Of a stretch of 64,000 nucleotides of DNA, positions 8,938-17,349 are shown one piece after another. Positions within the stretch are counted from its first letter, which is position 1. Each line of letters starts with the position of its first letter. Both the position numbers and the translations under genes were made by a program. The stretch comes from Bacteroidaceae bacterium (GTDB lineage Bacteria > Bacteroidota > Bacteroidia > Bacteroidales > Bacteroidaceae), in NCBI GenBank assembly GCA_024688885.1, contig JAILDV010000046.1:1-64000 (forward strand), given 5' to 3'. Under the pieces are notes generated by a model. It was not told where the DNA came from and did no database searches. It saw only the letters and a list, made by a program, of their open reading frames with translations.

Positions 8938-9930
8938 TCACTTCTTCTCCACCTTCCTCGCAGCCAGTGTCAGCATGTCGTAGATGTACGAGTCTTCGTT
9001 GATGTCGAAACATTCAGCCACTTGATAAAGGCGGTTGGCGACTATCTTGCGCTCGTCTTCGTCCAGAGGGGCATTCTTGCAGAGGTCGAGGATGATGCCT
9101 GCTGCCACCACCATATCCTCCTTTGATTGCTTGTTGGCCTTGTCCATCATCTGCTGCGTCAGGAGTCCAAAGAAGCGGTGCCAGTCGGTGTTGCTCAGAT
9201 TGGAAACTCCACGTTGCAAAGCCAAAGCCATCCAAGAATCCTTATTCCCATCGAAGGGGATGTCTTCCTTTTGATGTCCGAATGCATCCTCCAACTGCTT
9301 CTTAAAGATATCCTTGCCCAGAACGTCGGGCATCGACACCGTAGCGAAATGGTTCGGAGGCCCAACTGATGCAATGCCATGTGCGGTTTTGGGCTGCTGG
9401 CCATAGACATAGACGAGCTTTACCGTATAGACCTCAGGGTTGTCGGCGTTGCTCCACTCGGCAGCATAACAGGTGCGATAGCCTTTGTGCTTCTTGTCGT
9501 TGAAGTTGGCAATGTAGTAGGTGCTGTTCTTCATGCTTCCGATGAGGACAGCGTCGTCTTCATCCCTCCAGATGCTCCACATGCGACGCAGACCGAGGTC
9601 GTGGACGAGCGCTGAATCAAGTTCGAGTTTTTCGCCGCTCATCTCTTCCTCAAACATCGATGTTTTGCTGGCCTCGTTCCTGAAAGCATCCCTCAGTGTT
9701 TCGGACACGGAATGCTGATACCTTCTCTCCACCTTGACAGTGATGACTTTGCTCTCGATGGCAATGCCGTTCGTGTCCACTTTTTCGGTATTATGCTCTC
9801 CTACTTTGGTGACGCCCGCAAGTTCGTCGGTCACTTCCTGAAACGCCTTCTTGATTTGCTCCTGTGCCGAGGCGGTTGGCACGATGGCCATCAGGACGAT
9901 GGCTGCGATGATAATACTCTTTGCTTTCAT
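8938..9930 (-). CDS. hypothetical secreted protein in sigma/anti-sigma operon
   Basis: Signal peptide MKAKSIIIAAIVLMAIVPTASAQ; co-directional with the sigma/anti-sigma genes. Confidence 0.75.
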   Translation of the reverse strand: MKAKSIIIAAIVLMAIVPTASAQEQIKKAFQEVTDELAGVTKVGEHNTEKVDTNGIAIESKVITVKVERRYQHSVSETLRDAFRNEASKTSMFEEEMSGEKLELDSALVHDLGLRRMWSIWRDEDDAVLIGSMKNSTYYIANFNDKKHKGYRTCYAAEWSNADNPEVYTVKLVYVYGQQPKTAHGIASVGPPNHFATVSMPDVLGKDIFKKQLEDAFGHQKEDIPFDGNKDSWMALALQRGVSNLSNTDWHRFFGLLTQQMMDKANKQSKEDMVVAAGIILDLCKNAPLDEDERKIVANRLYQVAECFDINEDSYIYDMLTLAARKVEKK

Positions 9931-9948
9931 AAATGAATAGTTTTAGAT

Positions 9949-10611
9949 TTATATCTCGATGATTGTTTTGGTCTCAATCACTTCATAGTCGCCCGCCTCG
10001 TTGGTCACGAGCACCACATTGGCAGGTTGCGGCGTGGCGTTGAAGGTGGCTTGGATGATGTGGTTGCGCATCTCCTGCTCCTCGCGCAGGATGGTTTCCT
10101 CGCACTCGCTCAGCATCTGAATGGCAATCGCCACGTTCCGTTCCGAACGCCAGATGCCGTTGCCGAGCGTGTCGGAAATCTCAGTCGAGCGTGCCCGATT
10201 GCTTGATTGGTGCGCCCCGATTGCTCGATTGGTGCGCCCCGATGGCTTAGTTGGTGCGCCCCGATTGCTTAGTCGGTGCGCCCCGATGGCTTGATTGGTG
10301 CGCCCCGATTGCCTGATTGGTGCGCCCCGATTGCTCAATTGGGTGCACTCAGTTTTATTATCGGGTGCACTCAGTTTGGCAATCGAGTGGGGAGCCTTAT
10401 TGAACTCATAGTACACTCCTACGCCTATCGCTATCAACAGACAGGCAGCGGCAGCAGACATCCAGCCCCACCAATGTCTCCGATGGCTGGCAGCAGGCTT
10501 CGTGTCCATCCGCTCCCTCAGACGTTCTGTGAAGTCCGTAGGCAGTGACGGCGTATTGGCATATCGGCGTCGCAGCGCTTCGCGCAAGTCGGTGTCTTTA
10601 TTTGTTTTCAT
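9949..10611 (-). CDS. putative membrane anti-sigma factor with 22-residue repeat linker
   Basis: Single TM after ~45 residues; start overlaps the end of the ECF sigma gene. Confidence 0.7.
   Translation of the reverse strand: MKTNKDTDLREALRRRYANTPSLPTDFTERLRERMDTKPAASHRRHWWGWMSAAAACLLIAIGVGVYYEFNKAPHSIAKLSAPDNKTECTQLSNRGAPIRQSGRTNQAIGAHRLSNRGAPTKPSGRTNRAIGAHQSSNRARSTEISDTLGNGIWRSERNVAIAIQMLSECEETILREEQEMRNHIIQATFNATPQPANVVLVTNEAGDYEVIETKTIIEI
10210..10341. repeat. 22-bp tandem repeat, 6 units, inside the anti-sigma gene
   Basis: GTGCGCCCCGATTGCTCGATTG and variants, contiguous. Confidence 0.93.
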
Positions 10612-11183
10612 GTCTTTTGAAGTTGCTTGTGGAGTTTCTTACGTATTCGGTAGAGGCGGTTGGCCAATGCGTGAGGGCTTGCATCCATGATGAACGAGCA
10701 TTCGTCCAGCGGACGCTCTTCGAAGTAGTGGAGCATGAGCAGCAGACGTTCGTCGGGCGGTAGCTGGTCTATCAACTCTTCCAATCGGCTGATTCGCTCC
10801 TCATTGCCTGTCGAAAGCTCCGCCTCCAGCTGCTCGTCATTGATGTCCGTCTGCCACACCTCGGAATCTTCTATCGAAACAAGCAGTGGACGACGACGTT
10901 TCATGAAGTCGAGCGTCAGGCGGTAGGCAATGCGACAAAGCCATGTGCCGAGCGATGCCCGTTGCGGGTCGTAACTGTCCATGCAGCGGAATGCACGGAG
11001 AAACGTGTCCTGCGTCAGTTCCTCAGCATCCATCACGTCGCCCACGAGTCTCACAACCATGCCAAAGACCTCCAGCCCGTAGCGACCCACCATCAGGTCT
11101 TGCCCCTTGCGTTGGTCACTCATCACGGCATCCACTATCTGTTTGTCTGTCTTCACTATCGATGAACTTTTCTTCATTTTCAC
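10608..11183 (-). CDS. ECF RNA polymerase sigma-70 family factor
   Basis: DAEELTQDTFLRAFR, WLCRIAYRLTLDF, C-terminal region-4-like helices. Confidence 0.92.
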   Translation of the reverse strand: MKMKKSSSIVKTDKQIVDAVMSDQRKGQDLMVGRYGLEVFGMVVRLVGDVMDAEELTQDTFLRAFRCMDSYDPQRASLGTWLCRIAYRLTLDFMKRRRPLLVSIEDSEVWQTDINDEQLEAELSTGNEERISRLEELIDQLPPDERLLLMLHYFEERPLDECSFIMDASPHALANRLYRIRKKLHKQLQKT

Positions 11184-11239
11184 TTGTTATACGACAAAAA
11201 TCAGAAAATATCCCGCCCCTGCACGGGTTTTCTTTTTTG

Positions 11240-11247
11240 TACCTTTG
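11240..11247 (+). promoter_or_regulatory. -7 box TACCTTTG upstream of small ORF 11272-11388
   Basis: TTTTTTGTACCTTTG, ~25 bp before ATG. Confidence 0.5.
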
Positions 11248-11271
11248 CCCCCGAGAACAAAACATCATGAT

Positions 11272-11388
11272 ATGAATCCAACAATTGACACATATCGTTT
11301 GACAAGTATGGAGGAGCCTTCGGATGCCGTTCTTTCACAACTGATGAAAGAGGCTGCAGAGGAAGCTACGAGGCTGACGAGGAGATAG
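11272..11388 (+). CDS. small ORF, 38 aa (MNPTIDTYRLTSMEEPSDAVLSQLMKEAAEEATRLTRR)
   Basis: Own promoter-like motif; codon-like composition; not overlapped by another gene. Confidence 0.5.
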   Translation: MNPTIDTYRLTSMEEPSDAVLSQLMKEAAEEATRLTRR

Positions 11389-11413
11389 ACTGATTTCTTC
11401 GTCATTCTTCGTA

Positions 11414-11530
11414 AGTGAAAAGTTAAAAACTAAAAGTGAAAAATATAAGTTACCCACCATACGGGATGTTGGTACCCCGTTTGCAAAGGTAACTTATATT
11501 TTTCACTTTTAGTTTTTAACTTTTAATTTC
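11414..11530. repeat. inverted-repeat element with heptad arms, copy 2
   Basis: GTGAAAAGTTAAAAACTAAAAGTGAAAAATATAAGTTACC…GGTAACTTATATTTTTCACTTTTAGTTTTTAACTTTTAATTT. Confidence 0.85.
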
Positions 11531-14500
11531 TAAAAATCCCCTCCATCGCTTCCAGCACACTCAATCCTCCTTCCATAGTGCTGACGTTCTTGATGAGCAG
11601 CGATTTCCTCTCTCCATCTCTCAATGTGCATCCTCTTCCGTGACTGCCCACATAGTTGAGCACCTTCTCGAAGGCGCGGCTTTGGAAGTAGGCGTCTTCG
11701 AGGGCGAAATAGAGAATCATGCGTCCCATCTTGAGCACCACTTTCTCGATACCGAGACGTTGAGCCGCCCACTTGATGGGCATAACGGTGAGGAGCGATT
11801 CGCCCACGGATGGTATTTGTCCGAAGCGGTCGATGAGGCGCTTCTTGTAGTCTTCCAATTGCTTAGGCGAGGTGAGGGAGTCGAGTTCGCGGTAGAGACT
11901 CATGCGCTCACCGCTGTTGGGCACATACTCTTCAGGGAAGAAACCCTGGATGTCGCTTTCGATGTTGGTTTCCGTCACAAACTTCTCACCGCTGATTCTG
12001 CCCTCTTCATCCTTGTCCTCTTCGGCAAAGAGTTCGGTGAACTCGTTTTCCTTGAGTTCTTCTACAGCCTCATTCAGTATCTTCTGGTAGGTTTCATAGC
12101 CGAGGTCGGTGATGAAGCCGCTCTGTTCTGCTCCTAACATGTTTCCTGCACCACGGATGTCAAGGTCTTGCATGGCGATGTGGATGCCGCTGCCGAGGTC
12201 GCTGAAGTTCTCCACGGCTTGCAGACGGCGACGGGTTACATCGTTCAGGGCTGCGAGTGGGGGAGCGATGAGGTAGCAGAACGCTTTCTTGTTGCCTCGT
12301 CCCACACGTCCACGCATCTGGTGAATGTCGGAGAGCCCGTAGTTCTGTGCGCTGTTGATGATGATGGTGTTGGCGTTGGGCACGTCGATGCCGTTCTCCA
12401 CAATCGTCGTGGAGAGCATCACGTCGTAGTCGTAGTTCATGAAGTCGAGAATGATTTTCTCCAAGTCCTGCGGATTCATTTGCCCATGACCTACACACAC
12501 GCGCGCATCAGGTACATATTTGTGTATCATCTCCTCCAATTCGCGGAGGTTGCTGATTTTGTTGTTCACGATAAACACCTGTCCGTTGCGGCTCATCTCG
12601 AAGTTGATGGCTTCGGCAAAGATTTCGGGCGAGAAGGTGTGTATCTCTGTCTGAATCGGGTAGCGGTTGGGTGGGGGAGTCTGGATGATGGACAGGTCTC
12701 TGGCTCCTAATAGCGAGAACTGCAACGTGCGTGGAATAGGAGTGGCAGTCATCGTGAGGGTGTCCACATTCACTTTCATGGCTCTCAACTTCTCTTTCGT
12801 TGATACGCCAAACTTCTGTTCCTCGTCGATGATGAGCAATCCCAAGTCCTTGAACTGCACTTGTTTGCCAATCAGTTTGTGGGTGCCGATGATGATGTCC
12901 ACCTTTCCTTCCTTGAGGTCGTCCAACACCTCTTTGGTTTCTTTGGCGGTACGGGCACGGGTAAGGTATTCCACCCTGACGGGAAACTCTTTCAGACGTG
13001 ATGAGAAGGTCTGGTAGTGCTGATATGCCAACACCGTTGTGGGCACCATCACCGCCACCTGTTTGCCGTCTGTGGCTGCCTTGAATGCTGCACGTATTGC
13101 CACTTCCGTCTTGCCGAAGCCTACATCGCCGCACACCAGCCTGTCCATCGGACGCGGCTTCTCCATGTCTGCCTTCACGTCCTGAGTGGCTTTCAGTTGG
13201 TCGGGTGTGTCCTCATACACGAAACTTGCTTCCAATTCCTGTTGCAGGTAACTGTCCTTGCTGTAGGCAAACCCTTGCTCTTTCAGTCGGGCAGCATAGA
13301 GTTTGATGAGGTCACGGGCGATGTCCTTCACCTTGCTCTTCACCCGTTCCTTCATGCGTTCCCAAGCACCGCCACCAATCTTGTTCAGACGGGGAGCCTC
13401 ACCCTTCTTGCCTTTATATTTGGAGATTTTATGCAGGGAGTGGATGGACACATACACCGTGTCTTCATGCAGGTATGTAATCTTGATCATCTCCTGCATC
13501 ACATTGCCCTGTGGCACTCTCACCAGTCCTCCGAACCTTCCCACGCCGTGGTCTATATGCACCACATAATCGCCAATCTCAAACTGCTGTATCTCCTTCA
13601 GCGTCAGTGCCACCTTACCTCGATGTGCCTTGTCGCTCTTGAGGTTATATTTGTGGAAGCGGTCAAAAATTTGGTGGTCGGTGAAGAAGCACAGCTTCAG
13701 CGTATGGTCAATGAATCCCTCATGAATGGCTTTGTTGACGGGGATGATGACCGAATTAGGAATTAGGAATGAGGAATGAGGAATTGAATGTTCTGCTGAT
13801 GAATGAGTGTTAATTCCTAATTGGCTACGCCGAGCTAAAGGTTCCTCATTCCTCATTCCTAATTCCTCAAGAATGCTCTGCAGACGTGCAATCTGTTTCT
13901 CGCTGTCGGCAAAGATGCAAATCTTGTAGCCTTCGTCCATCAGTCGGTGAAACTCCTGATTCACTAACTCAAAGTTCTTGTGGAAAAGAGGTTGCGGAGA
14001 GGTGTTGAAGTGTACGGACTTCTCATCCGTTGATGTGCCTTGTTTCACTTCCAAATGCCTGAACTGCACTACCTGCTTCAGGAATGTCTCCTCATTGACG
14101 ACGAGACTTTCCCAATCAGCAAGGTCTCCCTCCCCATCACGGGGGAGGGTTGGGGAGAGGGTCTTCGCCTGACTCGAAAAGCCCTCATCGTGTATCTGCG
14201 CAATTTTGTCACACACAAACGTGAAGTCCTGTGTGATAATCAGCGTGTTCTTGGGCAAGAACTCCAAGAAGGAGATGTATTCAGCATTGTCCTTCTTGAT
14301 GTCTGGCACTATCGTCATCGTCTCCACCTTTCCCTGACTCAGCTGGCTCTGTACGTCAAACGTTCTGATGCTGTCCACTTCGTCGCCGAAGAAGTCGATT
14401 CGGTATGGCATGTCCGATGAGAATGAATACACATCCACGATGCTTCCTCTGATGGCAAACTGCCCAGGCTCATACACATAGTCCGTATGTTCAAAACCCA

Positions 14501-15083
14501 ACTCGAAGATGCGCTTCTCCAATTTGCTGATGTCAAACTCATCGCCCACCTTCACCGTCAACGTGTTTTCATCTAGTTCCTTCTTCGACACCACCCGTTC
14601 CGCCAAAGCATCGGGGTAGGTGACGATCAAAAGACCCTCTCTGTCCTGTCGGACATCTCCCCCATGATGGGGAGAGCCATCCGGCGTGTTTGTTATCGGA
14701 AAAGACTCCGCATGGCTTCCCTCCCCATGATGGGGGAGGGTCAGGGAGAGGGTCTGCATCCTCAGAATCTCATTACCTGCATCCTTCTGGTTGTATTTGA
14801 TGGCACGTTTATATGACGAAGGGAAGAACAGCACCCTTTCGTCACCCATCATCTGTGTCAAGTCGTGGTATAGGTAGCCCGCATCGTCCATATCGTTCAT
14901 CACCACCAGCATGTTGGGGTTGTTGCCCCTTCCGTTCATGATGGATGCCAACAACAGAGCAACTGACGAACCGCATAGTCCGTCAGCCCTCAATTCTTTA
15001 GCCTTGCCAGTTCTGATGCGCTTGGCAAGTTCTCTCACCTCCTCCGAGGAGGCAAGAGCAGAAAGTACCTTACTTGTTTCCAA
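11523..15083 (-). CDS. mfd: transcription-repair coupling factor
   Basis: GDYVVHIDHGVGRF, GDVGFGKTEVAIRAAFKA, DEEQKFGV, TATPIPRTL, MRGRVGR; 1186 aa with three in-frame repeat insertions. Confidence 0.96.
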   Translation of the reverse strand: METSKVLSALASSEEVRELAKRIRTGKAKELRADGLCGSSVALLLASIMNGRGNNPNMLVVMNDMDDAGYLYHDLTQMMGDERVLFFPSSYKRAIKYNQKDAGNEILRMQTLSLTLPHHGEGSHAESFPITNTPDGSPHHGGDVRQDREGLLIVTYPDALAERVVSKKELDENTLTVKVGDEFDISKLEKRIFELGFEHTDYVYEPGQFAIRGSIVDVYSFSSDMPYRIDFFGDEVDSIRTFDVQSQLSQGKVETMTIVPDIKKDNAEYISFLEFLPKNTLIITQDFTFVCDKIAQIHDEGFSSQAKTLSPTLPRDGEGDLADWESLVVNEETFLKQVVQFRHLEVKQGTSTDEKSVHFNTSPQPLFHKNFELVNQEFHRLMDEGYKICIFADSEKQIARLQSILEELGMRNEEPLARRSQLGINTHSSAEHSIPHSSFLIPNSVIIPVNKAIHEGFIDHTLKLCFFTDHQIFDRFHKYNLKSDKAHRGKVALTLKEIQQFEIGDYVVHIDHGVGRFGGLVRVPQGNVMQEMIKITYLHEDTVYVSIHSLHKISKYKGKKGEAPRLNKIGGGAWERMKERVKSKVKDIARDLIKLYAARLKEQGFAYSKDSYLQQELEASFVYEDTPDQLKATQDVKADMEKPRPMDRLVCGDVGFGKTEVAIRAAFKAATDGKQVAVMVPTTVLAYQHYQTFSSRLKEFPVRVEYLTRARTAKETKEVLDDLKEGKVDIIIGTHKLIGKQVQFKDLGLLIIDEEQKFGVSTKEKLRAMKVNVDTLTMTATPIPRTLQFSLLGARDLSIIQTPPPNRYPIQTEIHTFSPEIFAEAINFEMSRNGQVFIVNNKISNLRELEEMIHKYVPDARVCVGHGQMNPQDLEKIILDFMNYDYDVMLSTTIVENGIDVPNANTIIINSAQNYGLSDIHQMRGRVGRGNKKAFCYLIAPPLAALNDVTRRRLQAVENFSDLGSGIHIAMQDLDIRGAGNMLGAEQSGFITDLGYETYQKILNEAVEELKENEFTELFAEEDKDEEGRISGEKFVTETNIESDIQGFFPEEYVPNSGERMSLYRELDSLTSPKQLEDYKKRLIDRFGQIPSVGESLLTVMPIKWAAQRLGIEKVVLKMGRMILYFALEDAYFQSRAFEKVLNYVGSHGRGCTLRDGERKSLLIKNVSTMEGGLSVLEAMEGIFRN
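13754..13868. repeat. in-frame inverted-repeat insertion with heptad arms (AATTAGG/AATGAGG) in mfd
   Basis: AATTAGGAATTAGGAATGAGGAATGAGGAATT…TTCCTCATTCCTCATTCCTAATTCCTC. Confidence 0.85.
14121..14165 (-). repeat. half palindromic element (AGACCC class) in mfd
   Basis: Minus strand: AGACCCTCTCCCCAACCCTCCCCCGTGATGGGGAGGGAGACC. Confidence 0.75.
14632..14755 (-). repeat. full palindromic element (AGACCC…GGGTCT) inserted in frame in mfd
   Basis: Terminal AGACCCTCTC/GAGAGGGTCT; inner CCCCCATCATGGGGAG hairpins. Confidence 0.85.
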
Positions 15084-15112
15084 ATGATTAAATCCTCAAA
15101 AATGTATCCTCG

Positions 15113-15160
15113 CCGCATGGCTTCCCTCCCCATTACGGGGGAGGGTCGGGGCGAGGGTCT
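15113..15160 (-). repeat. half palindromic element, intergenic, upstream of mfd
   Basis: CCGCATGGCTTCCCTCCCCATTACGGGGGAGGGTCGGGGCGAGGGTCT, near-identical to 14708-14755. Confidence 0.8.
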
Positions 15161-15392
15161 TCTTTATGCCACGCCCATCACCATTTTGGGCTCATACACT
15201 CTTGCAAACAACTGCAGGAAGAACAGCGTGTCTTTCGATGGGCTCACCAGCTTCTTCAGTTCGGCAATCTTGGATGTCTTGTTGTCGGATGGAGTAGAAT
15301 CGTTCATAGGCAGATTTGCTTTTACGTTTTCTCTTTCTACAATCAATAACGAGCAGAAAAAGCGTTTATTATGCAAAACTGCATATTTATTT

Positions 15393-16106
15393 TTATGCAC
15401 TTATCTCTCCAGCCTTGTCAAGTGCCAGTTGCGCCATGATTTTCTTCTTGCACTTCTTATGCATCCAGATGCAGAAGACAATCAACAGGACGATGATGGG
15501 CAACACGAGGTAGTCGCTGATGCCTACATTCATCACGATGGAGTCGTAGATGCCGTGTGCAATCACAGGCACTGCCAAGATGCTGACACCATTCAGGAAG
15601 GAACGCTTCACGAAGTGGTATTGTGCATAGTAGAAACCCATCAGCACGGCAAAGGCATAATGTCCAGGCACAGAGAAGATGGCACGCATGATGCCGACTG
15701 ATGCCCAGTTGTCATCCAGCACCACATAACCGATGTTCTCGACGGTGGCAAAACCCAAACCCACGCACACCGCATACACGATGCCGTCGTAGTGCTCGTC
15801 GAAATACGGATTCTTCCGCAACACCAGCCACAACGCCAACAGTTTGAAACACTCCTCAGGAATGGCAGCCACAAAGAACGCATCCGCACAATGACCGATG
15901 AATGACTGTGACTCTCCACCTTCTCCAAACAAGATGGTGCTCACAAACTGTTCCACACAAATGATGGGGATGACCGTGGCAGCACCCAGCAGAATGGCTT
16001 TCCAAATCTTCCCCTTCGGTTCAGGTTTCGCATCCTTCTTGAAGATGTAAATCAACAACAGGACGGCAGGCAATACCGCAATTGCCAAAGCAATAAAAAA
16101 TGGCAT
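15393..16106 (-). CDS. PrsW-family intramembrane protease
   Basis: Multi-TM; AIPEECFKLLALW, YDGIVYAVCVGLGFATVENIGYV, PGHYAFAVLMGFYY motifs. Confidence 0.9.
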   Translation of the reverse strand: MPFFIALAIAVLPAVLLLIYIFKKDAKPEPKGKIWKAILLGAATVIPIICVEQFVSTILFGEGGESQSFIGHCADAFFVAAIPEECFKLLALWLVLRKNPYFDEHYDGIVYAVCVGLGFATVENIGYVVLDDNWASVGIMRAIFSVPGHYAFAVLMGFYYAQYHFVKRSFLNGVSILAVPVIAHGIYDSIVMNVGISDYLVLPIIVLLIVFCIWMHKKCKKKIMAQLALDKAGEISA

Positions 16107-16130
16107 AATGATGAATAGTTTATTTTGTTT

Positions 16131-17258
16131 TTATTTGAAAATCATCTGTGCGAACTGATAGATGCTTTCACGCCATACAGGCCATGTGTGGCCGCCTGGG
16201 TACTCATAGTAGTCATACTTGATGCCGATTTCATCGAAACGGCGGCGCATCTCCTTGCAGTTCTCGTAGGCGATGTCTTCCTGACCTCCCATCGACATCC
16301 ACAACTTCTTGATGTTCTTATTGTAGAGGTCTTTCTTCTCTTTCAAAGTCGTGTAGTTCTTCTCGTTGTCACCACCCCTGCCAGGACCACCATTATTCTT
16401 GAACCAACCCGAACTGAACACACCTACGTAACTGACGAGGTCTGGCTGTGCGATGAGCGTGTTGAGGGTGTGGATGCCTCCCATTGAAAGACCTGCCAAT
16501 CCTCGGTTCTCCATTCCCTTTTTGGCACGGAAATTTTTCTCCACAAAAGGAATGCCTTCCTGAGTCAGTTCAGCGGTGAAGTCACGTGTGTTGCCGTCGA
16601 GCATGGCGATGATCATGGGCACAGCCTTGCCTTCAGCGATGAGGTTGTCGAGGATGATGTCGGTGAGTCCCTGCTGATTCCAGCCACGTTCATCTTCACC
16701 ACCGCCATGTTGGAGATACAACACGGGGTAGTCCCTTTTCTCTTGGTCATACATGGGTGGAGTATATACATACATGGTTTTCCATGCGTTATCTACATGC
16801 GAGTAGTAGCGTTTGCGGTGCACGTCGCCATGAGGCACATCTTTGAAGGCGAAGCGGTCTGCCTTCGTGGCATCGTATGGAATCTCCAAACCGCTCGACA
16901 TCATGCTACATCCGTAGAATGACTCGCTGTTGGGGTCTGCCACCTGCACACCGTCAATATATAGGAAATAGTAATGAAAACCTTCTGTCTGCGGGTCGGT
17001 GGTGCATGTCCACACGCCATTGTCACCCTTCTGCATGTCATAGCGTTTTCCGAGGTCTATCTGTACTTGCTGGGCATTGGGTGCCTGAATGCGGAACACA
17101 ACACGGTTGTCGGGCAGCACTCGTGGGTATTGCTTGCCACGGATGTTCCATAACGAAGGCTTGCCTGGCAGGTCTTGCTGTTGACGGGCAGGACCGAACT
17201 GTGCGCTGGCTGTGAGCGACATGACGCACAATAGGATTGCTGATAAAAGGTGTTTCAT
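16131..17258 (-). CDS. secreted esterase (esterase D/feruloyl-esterase-like) with N-terminal CBM48-like domain
   Basis: Signal peptide; YLQHGGGEDERGW; GLAGLSMGG nucleophile motif; YPGGHTWPVWR. Confidence 0.88.
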   Translation of the reverse strand: MKHLLSAILLCVMSLTASAQFGPARQQQDLPGKPSLWNIRGKQYPRVLPDNRVVFRIQAPNAQQVQIDLGKRYDMQKGDNGVWTCTTDPQTEGFHYYFLYIDGVQVADPNSESFYGCSMMSSGLEIPYDATKADRFAFKDVPHGDVHRKRYYSHVDNAWKTMYVYTPPMYDQEKRDYPVLYLQHGGGEDERGWNQQGLTDIILDNLIAEGKAVPMIIAMLDGNTRDFTAELTQEGIPFVEKNFRAKKGMENRGLAGLSMGGIHTLNTLIAQPDLVSYVGVFSSGWFKNNGGPGRGGDNEKNYTTLKEKKDLYNKNIKKLWMSMGGQEDIAYENCKEMRRRFDEIGIKYDYYEYPGGHTWPVWRESIYQFAQMIFK

Positions 17259-17349
17259 GTTTTTGTTATTGATAAATGAATAAATAGTAGTTTTGTTCTT
17301 GCAAAGATACGATATTTTTTCTTACCTTTGCACACAAAGCACAACAGAA

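Noticed and set aside
10210-10341. Possible CRISPR array
   Set aside because: Units are contiguous 22-mers with no spacers, and no cas genes are nearby.
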